Shown here one piece after another: positions 17,076 to 25,876 of a DNA stretch of 57,060 nucleotides. The notes beneath the pieces were generated by a model. The model was not told the origin of the DNA and did not search any database. It saw only the letters and a list, made by a program, of their open reading frames with translations. Every line of letters starts with the position of its first letter. The stretch's first letter is position 1. The position numbers and the translations under genes were made by a program. Origin of the DNA: Sphingomonadales bacterium (lineage in GTDB: Bacteria > Pseudomonadota > Alphaproteobacteria > Sphingomonadales > Sphingomonadaceae); contig SBGG01000070.1 in assembly GCA_006226685.1 (NCBI GenBank), positions 1 through 57,060 of the forward strand, given 5' to 3'.

Positions 17076-19484
17076 ATGGAGACAAGATTGAACACGCAAC
17101 TGCCGTTACTACCCCTGCGGGACATCGTCGTTTTCCCGTATATGATCGTTCCCCTGTTCGTCGGGCGCGACAAGAGCGTCGTCGCCCTCGAAAAGGCGAT
17201 GGAGGCGGACAAGGAGATTTTCCTGGTTTCGCAGCTTGACCCGGCTGAGGACGATCCCGATCGCGACGCGCTATATGATATGGGCGTCATTGCCACCGTG
17301 CTGCAACTGCTGAAGCTGCCCGACGGCACGGTGCGCGTGCTGGTGGAGGGCAAGCAGCGGGCGCGCCTTGCGACGATCAGCACCGCCGATGGGTTCGCTA
17401 CCGCCGATGTCGAACCCATGGCCGAGGAGGCTTCCACCGGGCCGCAGGTATCGGCGCTGATGCGGTCGGTGTCCGATCAGTTCGAAAATTATGCGAAACT
17501 CAATCGCAAGCTTCCGGCCGAGACGCCGATGCAGCTGCGCGAGATCGAGGAGCCGGGCAGGCTCGCCGATGCGGTCGCGGCCAACATCAATGTGAAGGTC
17601 GCCGACAAGCAGGCGTTGCTGACCGAAGCCGATCCGGCCAAGCGGCTGGAGATGGTGTTCGCCTTCATGGAGGGCGAGCTCGGCGTGCTGCAGGTCGAGA
17701 AGAAGATACGCGGCCGCGTCAAGCGCCAGATGGAGAAGACGCAGCGCGAATATTATCTCAACGAGCAGCTGAAGGCGATCCAGCGCGAGCTGGGCAATGG
17801 TGAGGGCGAGGAAGGGGACGAACTCGCCGAGCTGCAGGAAAAGATCAACAAGACCAAGCTTTCCAAGGAAGCGAAGGCGAAAGCCAATGCCGAACTGAAA
17901 AAGCTGAAATCGATGCAGCCGATGTCCGCCGAGGCGACCGTCGTGCGCAATTATCTCGACGTGCTGCTGGGCCTGCCCTGGGGCAAGCGGAGCAAGGTCA
18001 AGAACGACCTCAAGCGGGCGCAGGAAATTCTCGACGCGGATCATTTCGCGCTGGAGAAGGTCAAGGACCGGATCATCGAATATCTCGCCGTGCAGGCGCG
18101 CACCAACAAGCTGAAGGGGCCGATCCTGTGCCTCGTCGGCCCTCCGGGCGTGGGCAAGACCTCTCTGGGCCAGTCGATCGCCAAGGCGTGTGGTCGTGAA
18201 TTCGTACGCCAGTCGCTGGGCGGCGTGCGCGACGAGGCCGAGATACGCGGCCACCGGCGGACCTATATCGGTTCGCTGCCGGGTAAGATCGTGTCCAACC
18301 TCAAAAAGGCGGGGACGATGAACCCGCTGTTCCTGCTCGACGAGATCGACAAGCTGGGGCAGGATTTCCGGGGCGATCCGGCTTCGGCGCTGCTCGAGGT
18401 GCTGGACCCGGAACAGAATGCGAAGTTCCAGGATCATTATCTGGAGATCGACCTCGATCTTTCGGACGTGATGTTCGTGACCACCGCGAACAGCCTCAAC
18501 CTGCCGCAGCCTTTGCTTGACCGCATGGAGATCATCCGGCTCGAAGGCTATACCGAGGATGAGAAAGTCGAGATCGCCCAGCGGCATCTCGTGCCCAAGC
18601 AGGTCGAAACCCATGGCCTGAAGGAAGGCGAGTTTTCCGTTACCGAGGCGGGGCTGCGTGACCTGATCCGCTATTATACGCGGGAAGCGGGTGTGCGTAC
18701 GCTGGAGCGTGAGGTGGCGCGGCTTGCCCGCAAGGCATTGCGCAAGATTCTCGAAGGCGAGGTCAAGTCGGTCGAAATCACGCCGGAAAATCTTGCCGAT
18801 TATGCTGGGGTGCGCAAATATCGCCATGGCGTTTCGGAGGAAGAGAACCAGATCGGTGCGGTTACGGGGCTTGCCTGGACCGAAGTCGGCGGCGAGTTGC
18901 TCACCATCGAATCGGTTACGGTGCCCGGCAAGGGGCAGGTCAAGACGACCGGCAAGCTTGGCGAGGTGATGACCGAATCGATACAGGCGGCCTTTTCCTA
19001 TGTGCGTGCCCGTTCCCCCGGCTATGGCATCCGTCCCAGCGTATTTTCGCGCAAGGATATCCATATCCACCTGCCCGAAGGCGCGGTGCCGAAGGATGGT
19101 CCGTCGGCGGGTATCGGCATGGTCACCAGCATTGTTTCGACGCTGACCGGTGTGCCGGTGCGAAAGGATGTGGCGATGACCGGTGAAGTCACGCTCCGGG
19201 GCAGGGTGCTGCCGATCGGCGGCCTCAAGGAGAAGCTGCTGGCGGCGTTGCGCGGGGGCATCAAGACGGTGCTCATTCCGGCGGAAAACCAGAAGGATCT
19301 GGCGGAAATCCCGGCGAATATCACTGAAGGTCTTGAAATCATTCCGGTGACGCATGTCGATGAGGTGCTGGCCCACGCGCTGGTGGCGCCGCTGGAACCG
19401 ATTCCGTGGTCGGAAGAAGATGATCTGGCGGCTCAGCCTGCGGCGGCAGCGGGCAGTGAAAGTGATGTTGCATTGCGGCATTGA
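17076..19484 (+). CDS. lon: ATP-dependent protease Lon
   Basis: This 802-residue AAA+ serine protease degrades misfolded and regulatory proteins. The Lon N-domain begins at [16 protein letters not shown] coiled-coil segment near residues 230-300 follows, then Walker [17 protein letters not shown] and Walker [11 protein letters not shown]. In the C-terminal protease domain the catalytic Ser lies in [11 protein letters not shown], with a Lys about 43 residues later ([10 protein letters not shown]). The ATG at 17,076 is used, and an upstream TTG (17,016) would add 20 unsupported residues. A strong terminator follows. Confidence 0.98.
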   Translation: METRLNTQLPLLPLRDIVVFPYMIVPLFVGRDKSVVALEKAMEADKEIFLVSQLDPAEDDPDRDALYDMGVIATVLQLLKLPDGTVRVLVEGKQRARLATISTADGFATADVEPMAEEASTGPQVSALMRSVSDQFENYAKLNRKLPAETPMQLREIEEPGRLADAVAANINVKVADKQALLTEADPAKRLEMVFAFMEGELGVLQVEKKIRGRVKRQMEKTQREYYLNEQLKAIQRELGNGEGEEGDELAELQEKINKTKLSKEAKAKANAELKKLKSMQPMSAEATVVRNYLDVLLGLPWGKRSKVKNDLKRAQEILDADHFALEKVKDRIIEYLAVQARTNKLKGPILCLVGPPGVGKTSLGQSIAKACGREFVRQSLGGVRDEAEIRGHRRTYIGSLPGKIVSNLKKAGTMNPLFLLDEIDKLGQDFRGDPASALLEVLDPEQNAKFQDHYLEIDLDLSDVMFVTTANSLNLPQPLLDRMEIIRLEGYTEDEKVEIAQRHLVPKQVETHGLKEGEFSVTEAGLRDLIRYYTREAGVRTLEREVARLARKALRKILEGEVKSVEITPENLADYAGVRKYRHGVSEEENQIGAVTGLAWTEVGGELLTIESVTVPGKGQVKTTGKLGEVMTESIQAAFSYVRARSPGYGIRPSVFSRKDIHIHLPEGAVPKDGPSAGIGMVTSIVSTLTGVPVRKDVAMTGEVTLRGRVLPIGGLKEKLLAALRGGIKTVLIPAENQKDLAEIPANITEGLEIIPVTHVDEVLAHALVAPLEPIPWSEEDDLAAQPAAAAGSESDVALRH

Positions 19485-19495
19485 TCGTGTGGAGG

Positions 19496-19545
19496 CGCGA
19501 CGGGATATTTTGTGGCTCTAAAGGGCGTTATCCCGTCGCGTTTTT
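19496..19545 (+). terminator. Rho-independent terminator of lon
   Basis: A perfect 12-bp stem CGCGACGGGATA / TATCCCGTCGCG (19,496-19,507 and 19,529-19,540) is followed directly by TTTTT, 12 bases past the lon stop. Confidence 0.93.
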
Positions 19546-19557
19546 GCGCTTTATCCT

Positions 19558-19587
19558 TTGACAGACGCGCAAAACCTCGCCTTTATG
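19558..19587 (+). promoter_or_regulatory. Sigma-70-type promoter of hupB
   Basis: TTGACA at 19,558-19,563 is followed, after a 17-18 base spacer, by CTTTAT/TTTATG at 19,581-19,587. It lies about 60 bases upstream of the hupB start and just after the lon terminator. Confidence 0.65.
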
Positions 19588-19645
19588 GCGCCCTTCGTTT
19601 TACTGATTCCCAACCTAAACAAGGAAAGAAGGGGGTTCCCACGGC

Positions 19646-19918
19646 ATGAACAAGCAGGATCTCATTGGTGCGGTCGCGGACAGCAGCGGCCTGAGCAAGG
19701 CCGACGCATCCAAGGCCGTCGAAGCGGTATTTGATGCCATCACCGGCGCGCTGAAGAAGGGCGACGAAGTTCGTCTGGTCGGTTTCGGCACTTTCGCCGT
19801 TTCCCAGCGCAAGGCGTCCACCGGTCGCAACCCGCGCACCGGCGAAACCATGACCATCAAGGCTTCCACCCAGCCCAAGTTCAAGGCGGGCAAGGGCCTG
19901 AAGGACGCGGTCAACTAA
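19646..19918 (+). CDS. hupB: DNA-binding protein HU
   Basis: This 90-residue histone-like protein begins MNKQDLIGAVADSSGLSKADA and contains the DNA-arm signature GFGTFAVSQRKASTGRNPRTGE, so it belongs to the HU/IHF family, HU-beta type. It compacts and bends DNA. It lies downstream of lon, as in many proteobacteria, but has its own promoter. Confidence 0.97.
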   Translation: MNKQDLIGAVADSSGLSKADASKAVEAVFDAITGALKKGDEVRLVGFGTFAVSQRKASTGRNPRTGETMTIKASTQPKFKAGKGLKDAVN

Positions 19919-20186
19919 TGTTCTGCCCGCGCGCACGGGCCGGTTTCGGTCAACCGTCGATCTGATCCTGCAAGGGGGCCTGTGGCATCTATAGGATGCA
20001 CATGGGTGTGCGCCGGGTTTAAAAGGTTTTTCGGAGACGCCGCCTTGCCTTCACGGGCAGGCGGCGTCTTCCGGAAGCCCGGATGAAAGGGGACTTCCCG
20101 GTCATCAGGGTACATGCCCCCATGGGGCAGGCCATGACAAGGCATGACGAAAGAGCATGAGTGAGGCGATGTCCTCGCTTTTTTTT
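19919..20186 (+). other. Structured intergenic region after hupB, possible small RNA
   Basis: There is no convincing reading frame in about 400 bases between hupB and tRNA-His. The region contains a long hairpin at 20,036-20,068 (GACGCCGCC...GGCGGCGTC, 13 pairs with one bulge), several shorter complementary segments, and a terminator at 20,161-20,186. It could be the hupB 3' untranslated region or a separate structured RNA. No known RNA family is recognised. Confidence 0.4.
20161..20186 (+). terminator. Terminator hairpin with eight-T run
   Basis: GTGAGG and CCTCGC form a 6-bp stem (one G-U) around CGATGT and are followed by TTTTTTTT (20,179-20,186). It marks the end of a plus-strand transcript originating at hupB or within the intergenic region. 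Confidence 0.7.
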
Positions 20187-20321
20187 ATGGGTTTTTCCCC
20201 GGCATCGGCCCGCGCAGGGCCATTGCCTTTACAGGGAATGCAAAAGGACGCTTGACGCTGCCGGTTCGCGCGCTTAAGTGGCCCTCCGCCCGGAGAACAT
20301 GTTCCCGGTCGATTTTCTTGT

Positions 20322-20399
20322 GGCGATCGTAGCTCAGTCGGTTAGAGCGCTGGTTTGTGGTACCAGAGGTCGTGGGTTCGGATCCCATCGGTCGCCCCA
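20322..20399 (+). tRNA. tRNA-His (anticodon GTG)
   Basis: The acceptor stem GCGATCG pairs with CGGTCGC, preceded by the histidine-specific extra G (-1) opposite the discriminator C. The anticodon loop TTGTGGT carries GTG at 20,357-20,359. The T-loop is TTCGGAT and CCA is encoded. Confidence 0.96.
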
Positions 20400-20452
20400 T
20401 TTTCCCTTTATCGCTGCTTTCCTGTGCGGCAGGACAGTAATGGGCTCTGCCC

Positions 20453-20983
20453 CTAAGCGACGGATCGCGTCTGGCCAATATGGTCGGCAAGACGATGCCA
20501 TGACTCTGCCTTGCGTATCATCGCCATGGTGTTGGCGGGGCTGGTCGAAGGCAGGTCGATCAGTGCAACGGCACGTGCAGCGAAAGCCGCATCCCCCTCC
20601 AGTTGTTTTCGTCCCAGCCGGCTGGCGGCGCTTCCGTTGAACGCGATGGCCCGAAGATCGGGCAGGCTGGCGATGAAGGAAGTCAGGCTGTTGGGCGTTA
20701 CCGCGCGCATATGCTGGTCAAGGCTGCCGGGCCGAACCGCCTGCGCCACCACGTCCCACAGGCCGATTTGGTGTTCCTGTAGCCGGGTAAGCCTTTCCTC
20801 ATAAGGCAAGGAGGGCAGATCGATACCGATAAGCCCGCCCAGTAACGGCCAGAAATGATTGCGCGGATGGCCATAATATTGGCGCAGTTCGAGCGACCGG
20901 ATACCGGGCAGGCTACCCAGTATCAAAAGCCGTGTTGTGGGACCGGCAACCGGGGGAAGACAAAGGGACGGAATATTATCCAT
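20453..20983 (-). CDS. DNA-deoxyinosine (hypoxanthine-DNA) glycosylase, UDG superfamily
   Basis: This 176-residue repair enzyme removes deaminated bases. It has the UDG-fold active-site segment LLILGSLPGIRSLELRQYYG followed by HPRNHFWPLL, and a C-terminal LPSTSPAN motif, as in family 6 hypoxanthine-DNA glycosylases. The start at 20,983 is preferred. In-frame ATG codons at 21,010 and 21,034 fall inside the adjacent MITE and add unrelated residues. The ribosome site before 20,983 is weak. The MITE end is only 13 bases away, so the native leader has been replaced by repeat sequence. Confidence 0.8.
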   Translation of the reverse strand: MDNIPSLCLPPVAGPTTRLLILGSLPGIRSLELRQYYGHPRNHFWPLLGGLIGIDLPSLPYEERLTRLQEHQIGLWDVVAQAVRPGSLDQHMRAVTPNSLTSFIASLPDLRAIAFNGSAASRLGRKQLEGDAAFAARAVALIDLPSTSPANTMAMIRKAESWHRLADHIGQTRSVA

Positions 20984-20995
20984 CCGCCGGTCACT

Positions 20996-21262
20996 AGGGT
21001 CAGAATCCATTACTGACACCGTTGAGGCGTCCAAATGGCGATCCTATCGGGCCGAATTGCCCGTCGGGAAGGCTGATTGCCTTTCCAAGGGTAATTGGGT
21101 TCGAGAGGGAAGCCATTTGGACGTCCCGCAGGGATTTGACCAAAATGGCCCAACGCTGCGTCAAAAGGCCTTGAAATATCGACATATTCCTGCGCCTTTC
21201 CTCCTTGCGCTGAGCCATTTTCTTTCAAACCTCAACGGTGCCAGTAATGGGGCCTGACCCTA
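20996..21262. mobile_element. MITE-like element with 33-bp terminal inverted repeats (complete copy)
   Basis: The left end TAGGGTCAGAATCCATTACT and the next 13 bases match, as an inverted repeat with about 4 mismatches, the right end running from CCTCAACGG at 21,230 to CCTGACCCTA at 21,262. CTAG lies at both edges, consistent with a YTAR target. Inside, CGTCCAAATGGC and GCCATTTGGACG form a second inverted pair, so the transcript would fold strongly. Short frames inside it are not credible genes. The ends match the IS5 end at position 76-95. Confidence 0.85.
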
Positions 21263-21511
21263 GAGCATCTTCGTGCCGGAGGGAAACATCCGGAAAGGCC
21301 GGGGATCAGAGTTTTGCGGTGAAAGTGACTTCAGAACATAGCACTATGGCGCGCATTGGGGGGGGGCGTGCTTCTGGTATGGAAGGAGTACAGGTGTGCG
21401 AAGTGGCCCCATGCGAAAGGCTGCAGGGGGGCAAGGGTGACCCGTCCTCTCAGACGGGTGGGGGAGCGGCTGCCTGTCGCGGGAAGGACAAGGAGGCCTT
21501 TCTTCCCGGTT

Positions 21512-22813
21512 TCAGCCTTTTTGCCCGTTCTGCCCGAGAGGCAGCCTGATCCGGGCGATGAATGTCCTGTCGCGCCGTTCGAAACCCAGCCAGCCGCCCT
21601 GCCGACGCACGATATGATCGACAATGGCAAGGCCAAGGCCCGTGCCGGGGCCGCTTCGCGCTTCGTCAGCACGAACGAAGGGCCGGGTCAACTGCATGGC
21701 TTTGTCGGGGTCGAAGCCCTCGCCATGATCGATCACCTCGATCGCGAGACAATGACCGGCAGGACCGGCCCGGACCCGAATGGGCGCAGCGCCATATCGG
21801 TCGGCATTAGCAACAAGATTAGTGATCGCCCGGCCGATCGCGCCTTGCCTGAGCGGGATTATCAGCTCTGGTGGAACCTCGACGGATATAGGCTGGCGTG
21901 GCGCGGCATTGTGGACCGCCTGTTCGCACAGCATCCGGATGTCGGCCGGCACCGGGGTCTCTGCCTCGGTCCCGCGCGCATAATCGAGAAATTGTCCCAG
22001 CATCCGGTCGATCTGTTCGACCTGCCGATGGGCGCTGGCGCGCAGTTCCTCATCGTCATGTGGCATCATCTCGATCGACAGGCGCAGCCGGGCGAGGGGC
22101 GTGCGCAGGTCATGGCTGACCCCGGCGAGCATGGTTGCGCGCTCCTGCTCATGGGTTTCCATACGCGCCGCAAGATCGTTAAAGGCGCCGGCAACGGCGG
22201 AAATTTCGGTCGGCCCATCAAGCGGAAGCCGGGGCGGCGGATCGCCCGGCTGGTAGGCGGAGACGCCTTCGGCAAGCCGGCGCAACGGGCGGTCAAGCCG
22301 CCGTTGCAGCACTATCCCACCGCCCAGCGCGACGATGAAGGCGATGATTGAGGCAAGGGCAAGGCTGACGATCGCGCTGGCGGGGCGGGGGGGCGTCATA
22401 TTCACCCACCAAGGTGCGCCGCCGAGCCGGACCCGCATCCACAACCTGCCTTCCGGGTCAGTGCGCCAGTGCATATCTTCCGCTTTCGGCAGACGCGCGG
22501 CAAGCGCATTCATGAACATGCGTTCCATGAAATTGGGGAAATTGCGTCCTCCGGCCGAGGGCGGGTCATTGTCCGGCCGCATGCTGATGCTGCGCGGCGA
22601 ATCGATCAATGCGACGAGACGGGCCTGAGCCTGCGCATCCTTGCCCTCCATTTCGACGGAAACGGCGTTGAGCATGCGCGCGGTGATATCGGCGACACGT
22701 ACCGTCTGCGGTCGCAATACCAGCATCACCACCATCAGCCCGGCCAATATCTGCCCGGTCAGAACGACACCGACGAGCAGGCCGATATTCCGCCGCAACA
22801 GGCTGTGCGTCAT
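21512..22813 (-). CDS. Sensor histidine kinase, EnvZ/OmpR type
   Basis: This 433-residue inner-membrane kinase has TM1 at about residues 9-33, a periplasmic loop of about 110 residues, TM2 at about 146-168 and a HAMP domain (QRRLDRPLRRLAEGV). The phospho-acceptor H234 lies in GVSHDLRTPLARLR, and the ATPase domain shows N (NLVANADRYG), G1 (VIDHGEGFD) and G2 (GTGLGLAIV). It overlaps the response regulator gene by 4 bases. The 250 bases between its end and the MITE hold no gene I can support. Confidence 0.93.
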   Translation of the reverse strand: MTHSLLRRNIGLLVGVVLTGQILAGLMVVMLVLRPQTVRVADITARMLNAVSVEMEGKDAQAQARLVALIDSPRSISMRPDNDPPSAGGRNFPNFMERMFMNALAARLPKAEDMHWRTDPEGRLWMRVRLGGAPWWVNMTPPRPASAIVSLALASIIAFIVALGGGIVLQRRLDRPLRRLAEGVSAYQPGDPPPRLPLDGPTEISAVAGAFNDLAARMETHEQERATMLAGVSHDLRTPLARLRLSIEMMPHDDEELRASAHRQVEQIDRMLGQFLDYARGTEAETPVPADIRMLCEQAVHNAAPRQPISVEVPPELIIPLRQGAIGRAITNLVANADRYGAAPIRVRAGPAGHCLAIEVIDHGEGFDPDKAMQLTRPFVRADEARSGPGTGLGLAIVDHIVRRQGGWLGFERRDRTFIARIRLPLGQNGQKG

Positions 22814-23520
22814 GATCCGCCGCCGTCGGTCAGCGCATAGCCCACGCCCCAGATCGTGCGAACATAACGCGGCGAAACCGCATCATCGCCCAATGCGCGG
22901 CGCAGCCGGGCGATCTGCACGTCGATCGCCCGGTCCGTCACCTCGGCATCCCGGCCCATCGCCCTGTCGATCAGTTGTGCCCGGCTCAGCGGTCGGCCGG
23001 GACTGCGGGCGAGCGCGGCAAGCAGCGCGAATTCACGGGAGGAAAGGGGCAGGGGAGCGCCGTCCCGTTCCACCGTCATCGCCGAAAAATTGATGCGAAA
23101 CGGACCGAGATCGAGCAGTTCGTCGCGCAACACTGTGCGTTCCGGCCCCAGACGGCGTAGCACCGCGGCGATGCGGGCGACCAGTTCCCGTGGGGTGAAG
23201 GGCTTGGCGAGATAGTCGTCCGCCCCCATTTCCAGCCCGACGATGCGATCGACCGGGTCACCCTTCGCCGTCAGCATGATGATCGGCACGACTTCGCCCG
23301 CCGCGCGCAGGCGGCGGCAGATGGCAAGGCCATCCTCGCCCGGCATCATCAGGTCGAGCACGATCAGATCCGGCGGATCGCGCTCCAGCGCCCGATCCAG
23401 CATCGCGCCGTTTTCGGCGGTGCGGACCTGAAAGCCATGTTCTCCCAGAAATCGCTGTAACAGGGAGCGGAGTTCCTGATCGTCGTCGACGACGAGGATG
23501 GAAGTGGGGCGTTGGGTCAT
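22810..23520 (-). CDS. Response regulator, OmpR family
   Basis: This 236-residue protein has a receiver domain with acidic pocket VVDDDQ, phospho-acceptor D56 (LIVLDLMMPGEDG), T (IIMLTAKG) and K (YLAKPF). An OmpR-type winged helix follows (LSSREFALLAALA, RAIDVQIARLRRALGDD, YVRTIWGVGYAL). The start at 23,520 (MTQRPTSILVVDD) is preferred, as an in-frame extension upstream is not conserved in character. It is the first gene of the kinase pair, and direct repeats that may be its own binding site lie about 190 bases upstream. Confidence 0.94.
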   Translation of the reverse strand: MTQRPTSILVVDDDQELRSLLQRFLGEHGFQVRTAENGAMLDRALERDPPDLIVLDLMMPGEDGLAICRRLRAAGEVVPIIMLTAKGDPVDRIVGLEMGADDYLAKPFTPRELVARIAAVLRRLGPERTVLRDELLDLGPFRINFSAMTVERDGAPLPLSSREFALLAALARSPGRPLSRAQLIDRAMGRDAEVTDRAIDVQIARLRRALGDDAVSPRYVRTIWGVGYALTDGGGS

Positions 23521-23706
23521 GATGTCCTTATCGTCACGGGGCGTGCCGCCCGTCCTGAATATATATCCGCCGGAGGCCTCGCCCGATCTTCTTTTCTCCG
23601 GTGAAAGCGGGAGACCGGGCGAGGTACGACCCACCGGGCAAGGCCTTTGGGATCATGTCTTCGTCGATCATAGTGCCATGGGACCGAAGCGGCGGCCAGA
23701 CGGGAA

Positions 23707-23725
23707 GATATGACAGGATATGACA
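23707..23725. promoter_or_regulatory. Tandem GATATGACA repeats, candidate OmpR-class operator
   Basis: GATATGACA occurs at 23,707-23,715 and 23,717-23,725, a 10-bp period that places both half-sites on one face of the helix, as OmpR/PhoB-class regulators bind. The site lies in the 363-base gap between the response regulator gene and the divergent secreted-protein gene. Otherwise the gap shows only a ribosome site (GAAAGGAATTAGGA) before 23,884. Confidence 0.45.
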
Positions 23726-23883
23726 AAGGGCGGTCGCCGTAACCATCCGCCACATCATCCCGTTTCCGCGACATCAGCGTGATGCACCTCCCCGGCAGAA
23801 AGGGCCTCGCCGGACGGGTTGAGCCCCCCCCTCATGCTCCCTCCCCCGATGCCCGTCCGGCACCAGAAAGGAATTAGGACATC

Positions 23884-24411
23884 ATGACGACCACACGCAA
23901 AATCGCTTTCGGCTCCGCCTGCGCTCTTGTCGCTTCTTCGTTCCTGCTCATCGGCGGAACGGCTGAGGCGCGGCAGGGCGTCATCAAGGCGCGCGGCACC
24001 AATGGCGCCGTTACCGCAGTGCGCGGCCCCAATGGCACCACCGGCGCCCGCGCGCACGGCACGGTTCGGAACGAGGATGGTTCGGTGACACGCGCCAGCG
24101 GCGGCGCCTGGCGCAATGCCAATGGCGGCACGTCCGTGCGCGGCGCCACGACCACGGTCAACCCGGACGGCAGCGGCACCCGCACCAGCAACGCCTATGC
24201 CAGCGGCGCCAGGGGGACAGCGAGCAGTTCGGGCACGCTTTCCCGCGATGCCGAAGGCAACTGGACCGGCAATCGCAACAGCACCGCCACCAATGCGGCG
24301 ACCGGCAACAGCTATTCCGGCTCCGTTTCGATCGACCCCGCCACGGGGCGGCCCGTTCGTACAGCCACCTGCACCGATGCATCGGGTACGGTAATCGCCT
24401 GCCCGCGTTGA
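23884..24411 (+). CDS. Secreted Gly/Thr/Asn-rich repetitive protein
   Basis: This 175-residue protein has a signal peptide (basic start, hydrophobic ALVASSFLLIGG, cleavage near TAEA-RQG). The mature part is imperfect short repeats of the type NGG/NPDGSGT/NEDGSVTR, built of Gly, Thr, Asn, Ser and Ala, which suggests an extended or beta-helical fold. Two cysteines near the C-terminus (TATCTDASGTVIACPR) could form a disulfide. It was not recognised as a named family. It is followed by an EF-hand protein gene and may be regulated by the adjacent two-component system. Confidence 0.7.
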   Translation: MTTTRKIAFGSACALVASSFLLIGGTAEARQGVIKARGTNGAVTAVRGPNGTTGARAHGTVRNEDGSVTRASGGAWRNANGGTSVRGATTTVNPDGSGTRTSNAYASGARGTASSSGTLSRDAEGNWTGNRNSTATNAATGNSYSGSVSIDPATGRPVRTATCTDASGTVIACPR

Positions 24412-24492
24412 TCCCGCGCGGATGGGTGGGGCCGTGCGTCTTTCCCGACTGCGGCGCACGGTCCCTTCCATCCTGTTTTCAAGGAGGATATT

Positions 24493-24939
24493 ATGAACCG
24501 ATATCTGATGTTCGCCCTGATGCTGCCCGTTTCGGGCCTTGGCGGCGCTGCCTTTGCGCAGCCGCAGCAGCAGGTCGATCCCGCCCGTTTCGCGGATCGC
24601 ATCATGGAGGCGGACGCCAATCGTGACGGCAAGGTCAGCCGTGCTGAACTGACCGCCTATCGCAAGCAACAATGGGCGCGTATCGACCGCAATGGCGATG
24701 GCTATTTCAGCAAGGATGACCTGCCCCGTTTCGCGCAGGGCAAATGGGAAACCGGCCGCCCGGCCGAGGTGCGTCGTCTGTATGACAGCAATGGCGACGG
24801 ACGGGTCAGCCAGGCCGAGTTCGTCAACGGTCCAACGGTCGCGTTCGACATGGCCGATGCCAATCGCGACAATATCGTGACCCGCGACGAACTCGACAGC
24901 GCCATTGCGATGACGCGGGCGAAGAGGGCTGGGGGCTGA
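24493..24939 (+). CDS. Secreted EF-hand calcium-binding protein
   Basis: This 148-residue protein has a signal peptide (cleaved near AFA-QPQ) and four EF-hand-like loops: DANRDGKVSRAE, DRNGDGYFSKDD, DSNGDGRVSQAE and DANRDNIVTRDE. The first three keep all acidic or Asn ligands. The fourth lacks the central Gly and may bind weakly. A strong ribosome site, AAGGAGGATATT, precedes the ATG. The product is probably periplasmic and calcium-responsive. The next gene starts 5 bases after its stop. Confidence 0.85.
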   Translation: MNRYLMFALMLPVSGLGGAAFAQPQQQVDPARFADRIMEADANRDGKVSRAELTAYRKQQWARIDRNGDGYFSKDDLPRFAQGKWETGRPAEVRRLYDSNGDGRVSQAEFVNGPTVAFDMADANRDNIVTRDELDSAIAMTRAKRAGG

Positions 24940-24943
24940 GGTC

Positions 24944-25762
24944 ATGCAGTTCGTTTTGCAGCGACCCGTGCTGGCGCTGATCTTTCTTATTCTGGCGCTG
25001 GGCGAATATGTCTGGCGCCGCCATGCGAGCGCACGTGGCTATGATCGTGGTCAGGTGCTGGGAAGCCTCGGCATCGCGCTCGGACAGGCGGTGCTACGGC
25101 CGGTAAATGGGCTTGTCATTCTGTCCGTCCTGTCCTTGTTCAGCGACATCACGCCCTGGCAATTTCCGATCGAGGATTGGCGCACATGGGTGGTGGGCTT
25201 TTTCGCGGTGGAATTCGCCTATTACTGGTTCCATCGCACCAGCCACCGCGTCCGCTGGCTATGGGCGACCCATTCGGTGCATCACAGTGCGACGCAGATG
25301 GTGTTCCCGGCTGCGATCCGGCTGGGCTGGACCGGCATTGTCTCGGGTGGATGGCTGTTTTTCGCGGCGCTGGTGCTGGTCGGTTTTCCGCCTATTGTGG
25401 TCACGCTGTTGCACGGCATCAATCTTGCCTATCAATATCTGCTGCATACGGAGGCGGTGGGGCGGCTCGGTATGCTGGAATGGGTGCTCAACACGCCCTC
25501 CCATCATCGCGCCCATCATAGTCGCGATAGCGAATGGCTGGATTGCAATTTCGGCGGGATGCTGATCCTCTTCGATCGCCTGTTCGGCACTTTTCGGGCC
25601 GAACCGGAAGGGGGTGGCCTGCGTTATGGGCTGGTCCATGGCGAGGTGACCAACAACCCGTTTCGCATTGCCTTCGCGGAATGGCGTCGTTTGTTTGCCG
25701 CCCTCAGAAATGTGCGGGGCTGGCGCACGCGAGCGGGGATCGCCTTCGGTCCGCCGGAATGA
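24944..25762 (+). CDS. Sterol desaturase / fatty acid hydroxylase superfamily protein
   Basis: This 272-residue membrane diiron enzyme has four or five hydrophobic segments and the three histidine clusters of the superfamily: FHRTSHR, HSVHHSA and HHRAHHSRD (with H in LLHGIN and LLHTEA between). Such enzymes hydroxylate or desaturate lipids, carotenoids or hopanoid-like molecules. The exact substrate cannot be told. It is cotranscribed with the EF-hand gene (4-base gap). Confidence 0.87.
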   Translation: MQFVLQRPVLALIFLILALGEYVWRRHASARGYDRGQVLGSLGIALGQAVLRPVNGLVILSVLSLFSDITPWQFPIEDWRTWVVGFFAVEFAYYWFHRTSHRVRWLWATHSVHHSATQMVFPAAIRLGWTGIVSGGWLFFAALVLVGFPPIVVTLLHGINLAYQYLLHTEAVGRLGMLEWVLNTPSHHRAHHSRDSEWLDCNFGGMLILFDRLFGTFRAEPEGGGLRYGLVHGEVTNNPFRIAFAEWRRLFAALRNVRGWRTRAGIAFGPPE

Positions 25763-25876
25763 AGAGGCACTGGCCGGAAAACCGGTCGGCGGTCGGAAAT
25801 TCTCCTTGCTCCTGACGCTTCGCGCAGTCTACCTGCCTGCCCACAGGGATCAGGACAAGGAAGAGAAGACCGGATA

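Noticed and set aside
17271..19481. A 736-codon open frame on the minus strand opposite lon
   Set aside because: The plus-strand lon gene is unambiguous. The antisense product is composed of Arg/His/Leu-rich low-similarity sequence with no motif.
20036..20068. Long hairpin after hupB as the hupB terminator
   Set aside because: It lacks a T-run on the plus strand. The hairpin at 20,161-20,186 with eight T residues is a better terminator.
21000..21228. Short frames of about 72 codons inside the MITE (and the similar one at 56,868-57,053)
   Set aside because: They repeat with the element in both copies but follow its inverted-repeat structure. They have no ribosome site and no domain.
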